A stretch of 64,000 nt of DNA from an uncultured Paracoccaceae bacterium (lineage in GTDB: Bacteria; Pseudomonadota; Alphaproteobacteria; Rhodobacterales; Rhodobacteraceae): positions 51,966 to 115,965 of the forward strand of contig CANLYJ010000008.1 in the NCBI GenBank assembly GCA_947495295.1, written 5' to 3'. Positions 61,832-64,000 of this stretch are shown piece by piece. The notes below the pieces were generated by a model, which searched no databases, had not been told where the DNA came from, and worked only from the letters and a program-made list of their open reading frames with translations. Made by a program: the position numbers and the translations under genes. Each line of letters begins with the position of its first letter. The stretch's first letter is position 1.

Positions 61832-62805
61832 CCGGACCCGATCAAGGCACCAGCGGCAAACACCAGCGCACCGCCCAGAACAACCTGAAACGTCGCGCGC
61901 AAAAACGGCGTATCCATGTAGCGGTTCTGGATCCATGCAATGGCCCAAAGCTCTACAAAAACGACAAGGATGGCGATGGTCGTTGCGGTCCAGAAGTCAG
62001 TGATCAAATAGGGCAGGGCATGCCCCAACCCGCCCACTGTTGTCATGATGCCAGACGCAAAACCGCGTTTGTATGGTGACCCGCGCCCCGAAATCTGCCC
62101 ATCATCAGATGCCGCTTCGGTAAACCCCATGGAGATGCCAGCCCCCACAGATGCGGCAAGGCCGACCAGAAAAGTGGTCCAGGTGTCCTGCGTGGCAAAG
62201 GCCACGGCAAAGATTGGGGCAAGTGTGGATACCGAACCATCCATCAGCCCGGCCAGTCCCGGCTGGACCCAGGTCAACACAAACTGACGATGCGCGGCAT
62301 TGTCTTCTTGTGACTTGGCGTCACCTTGAAGGTGTTCGTCAGTCAGCTCAGCCGCTTTGTCGCTATGTCCGGCCTCCGCCGCGGCCAGATCCCCCAGCAA
62401 CTTACGCGTGTTTGCGTCTGATGTCTGAGCGGCGGCTGCCTCATAAAACCGTTGCGCGTCACGTTCCATCTGTGCGGCTTCTTCGCGAATCCGTTCCAAA
62501 CCCAGATTCTCGATCAGCCAGACGGGACGGCGTGCGTAATATCCTGATACATGTTCGCGCCGGATCAGCGGGATCACCGCCCCGAACCGCGCGGCATGCA
62601 GGTCAATCAGACGACGACGATGGTCGTCTTCCTCTTCTGCCATCCCGTCAAAGATGGCAGCGGAGGCGGCAAATTCATCGCGCAGTGCTTCAGCATAGCT
62701 CCGATAGATACGGGCGTCATCCTCCTCGCTTGATATGGCGAGAGCCAGAATTTCCTGCTCTGACAAGTCGTTAAAGCGACGACGGGCGGCTAGTCCTGGG
62801 ATCAT
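61828..62805 (-). CDS. mbfA: Membrane-bound ferritin-like iron exporter
   Basis: The 325-residue protein has an N-terminal ferritin-like four-helix domain with di-iron Glu/His motifs (SSEEDDARIY, AEEEDDHRRRL, EAAQMERDAQRFYE, AAEAGHSDKA) and a C-terminal VIT1/CCC1-type membrane domain (PGLAGLMDGSVSTLAPIFAVAFAT onward). MbfA exports iron and protects against peroxide in alphaproteobacteria. A TTAGAA-CGA-TTCTAA site upstream fits control by Irr. Confidence 0.93.
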   Translation of the reverse strand: MIPGLAARRRFNDLSEQEILALAISSEEDDARIYRSYAEALRDEFAASAAIFDGMAEEEDDHRRRLIDLHAARFGAVIPLIRREHVSGYYARRPVWLIENLGLERIREEAAQMERDAQRFYEAAAAQTSDANTRKLLGDLAAAEAGHSDKAAELTDEHLQGDAKSQEDNAAHRQFVLTWVQPGLAGLMDGSVSTLAPIFAVAFATQDTWTTFLVGLAASVGAGISMGFTEAASDDGQISGRGSPYKRGFASGIMTTVGGLGHALPYLITDFWTATTIAILVVFVELWAIAWIQNRYMDTPFLRATFQVVLGGALVFAAGALIGSG

Positions 62806-62819
62806 CTTTAGATTCCTTT

Positions 62820-62834
62820 TTAGAACGATTCTAA
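62820..62834 (-). promoter_or_regulatory. Iron-control element (Irr box) of mbfA
   Basis: TTAGAA-CGA-TTCTAA is a perfect inverted repeat starting 15 bases before the mbfA ATG. It matches the ICE motif bound by Irr in Rhizobiales and Rhodobacterales, which represses mbfA when iron is low. Confidence 0.7.
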
Positions 62835-62904
62835 TGTAATATTCTCAAACTCTACCGCAAGGTAAAAAAGTGAACCGATCAGTTTATTTTTTGCTTGCAA
62901 TCTA

Positions 62905-62921
62905 AACTAAACCGTTTAGTT
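62905..62921. promoter_or_regulatory. Inverted repeat, likely operator of the TetR regulator
   Basis: AACTAAAC-C-GTTTAGTT is a perfect inverted repeat with a single central base, the form of many TetR operators. It lies 35 bases before the small exported peptide gene and about 330 bases before tetR. It probably controls the peptide gene and tetR together, as both read in the same direction. Confidence 0.55.
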
Positions 62922-62955
62922 ATTGTGGCATGGAAACAAACCAGAGGATACGATC

Positions 62956-63144
62956 ATGAACCGCATCGTTCTTGCCGCGCTGACAAGCCTAGTAGTCGCA
63001 GCCGCCGCACCCGCCACCGCCTCCACAAGTATCGTCGATTTCCCAACGCTGACTTTCCCACCAAAGCCGACGCCTGAAACAACGCAAGGTTGTTCTGACC
63101 TGACCACTCTTAACGGTGAGACCTGCACGCTCCCTGCAGAGTGA
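62956..63144 (+). CDS. Small exported peptide of unknown function
   Basis: The ATG at 62956, behind GAGGA, gives 62 residues: a signal peptide (MNRIVLAALTSLVVAAAAPATA) and a mature part of about 40 residues with two cysteines (QGCSDLTTLNGETCTLPAE), likely joined by a disulfide. No family recognised. It sits between the TetR-type operator and tetR. Confidence 0.6.
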   Translation: MNRIVLAALTSLVVAAAAPATASTSIVDFPTLTFPPKPTPETTQGCSDLTTLNGETCTLPAE

Positions 63145-63250
63145 TGTCAGAACGCGGTGGGGCACCTCATCCCGGCTCGCCCCACCGCCGCAATCTTCTT
63201 GCCGGAACTGAACCGGTCGGTCTATATTGAAAGCCTAAAGGGAGGATTGG

Positions 63251-63868
63251 ATGCCGGACGGCACGACTGAACCAAAGAGAGGGCGCAAGTTCGATCAGGT
63301 GCTTGAAGGCGCCCGACAGGTGTTCCTGACCGATGGTTTCGAAGGTGCCAGCGTGGACGATATTGCGCGGGCCGCCGGTGTGTCCAAAGCCACGCTTTAC
63401 AGCTATTTCCCTGATAAGCGCTTTCTGTTCATGCAGGTCGCCAAGATCGAATGCCGGTCGCAGGCAGATCATGCAATCGAATCCATCGATATGGACGCGC
63501 CCGTGCGCAGTGTGTTGCATCACATCGCGCTTGAGATGGTGAATTTTGTCACCTCGGAATTTGGCAAGCGGATTTTTCGGATTTGCGTTGGCGAAAGTGA
63601 TCGCTTTCCCGAGCTTGGCCGTGAATTCTATGAAAGCGGCCCGATGTTGATTCGTGATCGGCTGGTCGAATTTTTTGCAAAAGCTGTTGATCGTGGTGAT
63701 CTGCGGATTGACGATCTGACGCTGGCCGCCGATCAGTTTCACGAATTATGCAAGGCGGATCTGTTCCCGCGCATGGTTTTCAACATGACCGACGGGTTCA
63801 CCGAGGCCGAAAAAGAGCGTGTCGTGACAGGTGCTGTTGATATGTTCATGGCTCGCTACGGGGTGTGA
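63251..63868 (+). CDS. TetR-family transcriptional regulator
   Basis: The 205-residue protein has a basic start (MPDGTTEPKRGRKFD), the TetR helix-turn-helix GFEGASVDDIARAAGVSKATLYSYFPDKRFLF, and a C-terminal ligand-binding domain of the AcrR type. It follows the small exported peptide by 106 bases. GGGAGGA precedes the ATG. The inverted repeat at 62905-62921 is the likely target. Confidence 0.93.
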   Translation: MPDGTTEPKRGRKFDQVLEGARQVFLTDGFEGASVDDIARAAGVSKATLYSYFPDKRFLFMQVAKIECRSQADHAIESIDMDAPVRSVLHHIALEMVNFVTSEFGKRIFRICVGESDRFPELGREFYESGPMLIRDRLVEFFAKAVDRGDLRIDDLTLAADQFHELCKADLFPRMVFNMTDGFTEAEKERVVTGAVDMFMARYGV

Positions 63869-63883
63869 CACGCCAAGTATTGC

Positions 63884-63914
63884 AAAAATGCCCGATCATT
63901 GATCGGGCATTTTG
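63884..63914. terminator. Bidirectional terminator between tetR and the alcohol dehydrogenase gene
   Basis: AAAATGCCCGATC and GATCGGGCATTTT form a 13-base perfect stem around ATT, with A and T runs at the two edges, so it works for both convergent genes. Confidence 0.88.
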
Positions 63915-63919
63915 CGTTT

Positions 63920-64000
63920 TTAGAACTCGACCACAGCTCTGATACTCTTGCCTTGATGCATGAGGTCGAAGCCGTGGTTGATGTCTTCGAGTTTGAGCTT
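63920..64000 (-). CDS. C-terminus of a class III alcohol dehydrogenase (glutathione-dependent formaldehyde dehydrogenase)
   Basis: Only the last 26 codons are in the window: LEDINHGFDLMHQGKSIRAV-VEF, then TAA at 63920-63922. This tail is typical of S-(hydroxymethyl)glutathione dehydrogenase, which oxidises the formaldehyde-glutathione adduct with NAD+. The rest lies beyond the right edge. Confidence 0.85.
   Translation of the reverse strand, partial: KLKLEDINHGFDLMHQGKSIRAVVEF

Overview
The window looks like a chromosome segment of a marine alphaproteobacterium of the Rhodobacterales (roseobacter type). The evidence is the family content: an aa3-type cytochrome c oxidase subunit IV of 44 residues, DUF1244, DUF6173 and DUF6356 proteins, a membrane-bound ferritin (MbfA) behind an Irr-type iron box, a serC-serA operon with an alphaproteobacterial leader, and fdhD-mobA-mobB-moeA. 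Species cannot be named from the sequence alone.

Positions 1-15.8 kb are accessory DNA, visibly richer in A+T than the rest. On the minus strand lies a defence-like operon: a coiled-coil protein with a PD-(D/E)XK-like nuclease core (DUF2130 type), a SIR2-domain NADase and a HerA-type ATPase that runs off the left edge. SIR2 plus HerA is a known anti-phage pair; the third gene is the unusual part. A gene of unknown function follows. From 5.6 to 12 kb on the plus strand is a Tn7-like transposition module: a Ner-like regulator behind a clear sigma70 promoter, a TnsA-like endonuclease, a TnsB/TniA-type DDE transposase broken by a -1 shift at an A run, a TnsC/TniB-type ATPase, TniQ, and a hybrid antitoxin-like protein. 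Two unknown exported proteins follow (12.3-15.1 kb). The right junction (15.3-17.4 kb) is scarred: a candidate transposon end with short repeats, a thiolase 3' fragment, a 5'-truncated HD/polynucleotide-kinase gene and a 3'-truncated metallophosphoesterase.

From 17.4 kb on the gene order looks like ordinary chromosome. serC-serA make serine. At 20.4-30.5 kb two divergent units form a catabolic locus: a ROK repressor and a large PIG-L deacetylase on one strand, and a sugar-type ABC importer, an argininosuccinate-lyase-like enzyme and a PfkB kinase on the other. Its substrate is unknown; the gene set suggests an N-acylated or amino-linked sugar derivative.

Next come DUF1244 and an N-formylglutamate amidohydrolase, pyruvate kinase behind a CceR/PckR-like palindrome, rpmI-rplT, a GAF-GGDEF protein, and pheS and pheT separated by three unrelated genes. 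From 41.5 to 57 kb are single genes and small operons: a LysR regulator, a methyltransferase, two acetyltransferases in the wider region, YtoQ, a GST, MscL, alanine dehydrogenase with its divergent Lrp regulator, an FrhB-family flavoprotein, Sua5, a DmdC-like acyl-CoA dehydrogenase, an MBL hydrolase, a class II amidotransferase, a second Lrp regulator, and AzlCD. From 57.2 to 61.8 kb is a molybdenum-cofactor operon in which every gene overlaps the next; its MoeA carries an extra N-terminal domain. The window ends with MbfA, a small exported peptide with a TetR regulator and operator, and the C-terminus of a class III alcohol dehydrogenase.
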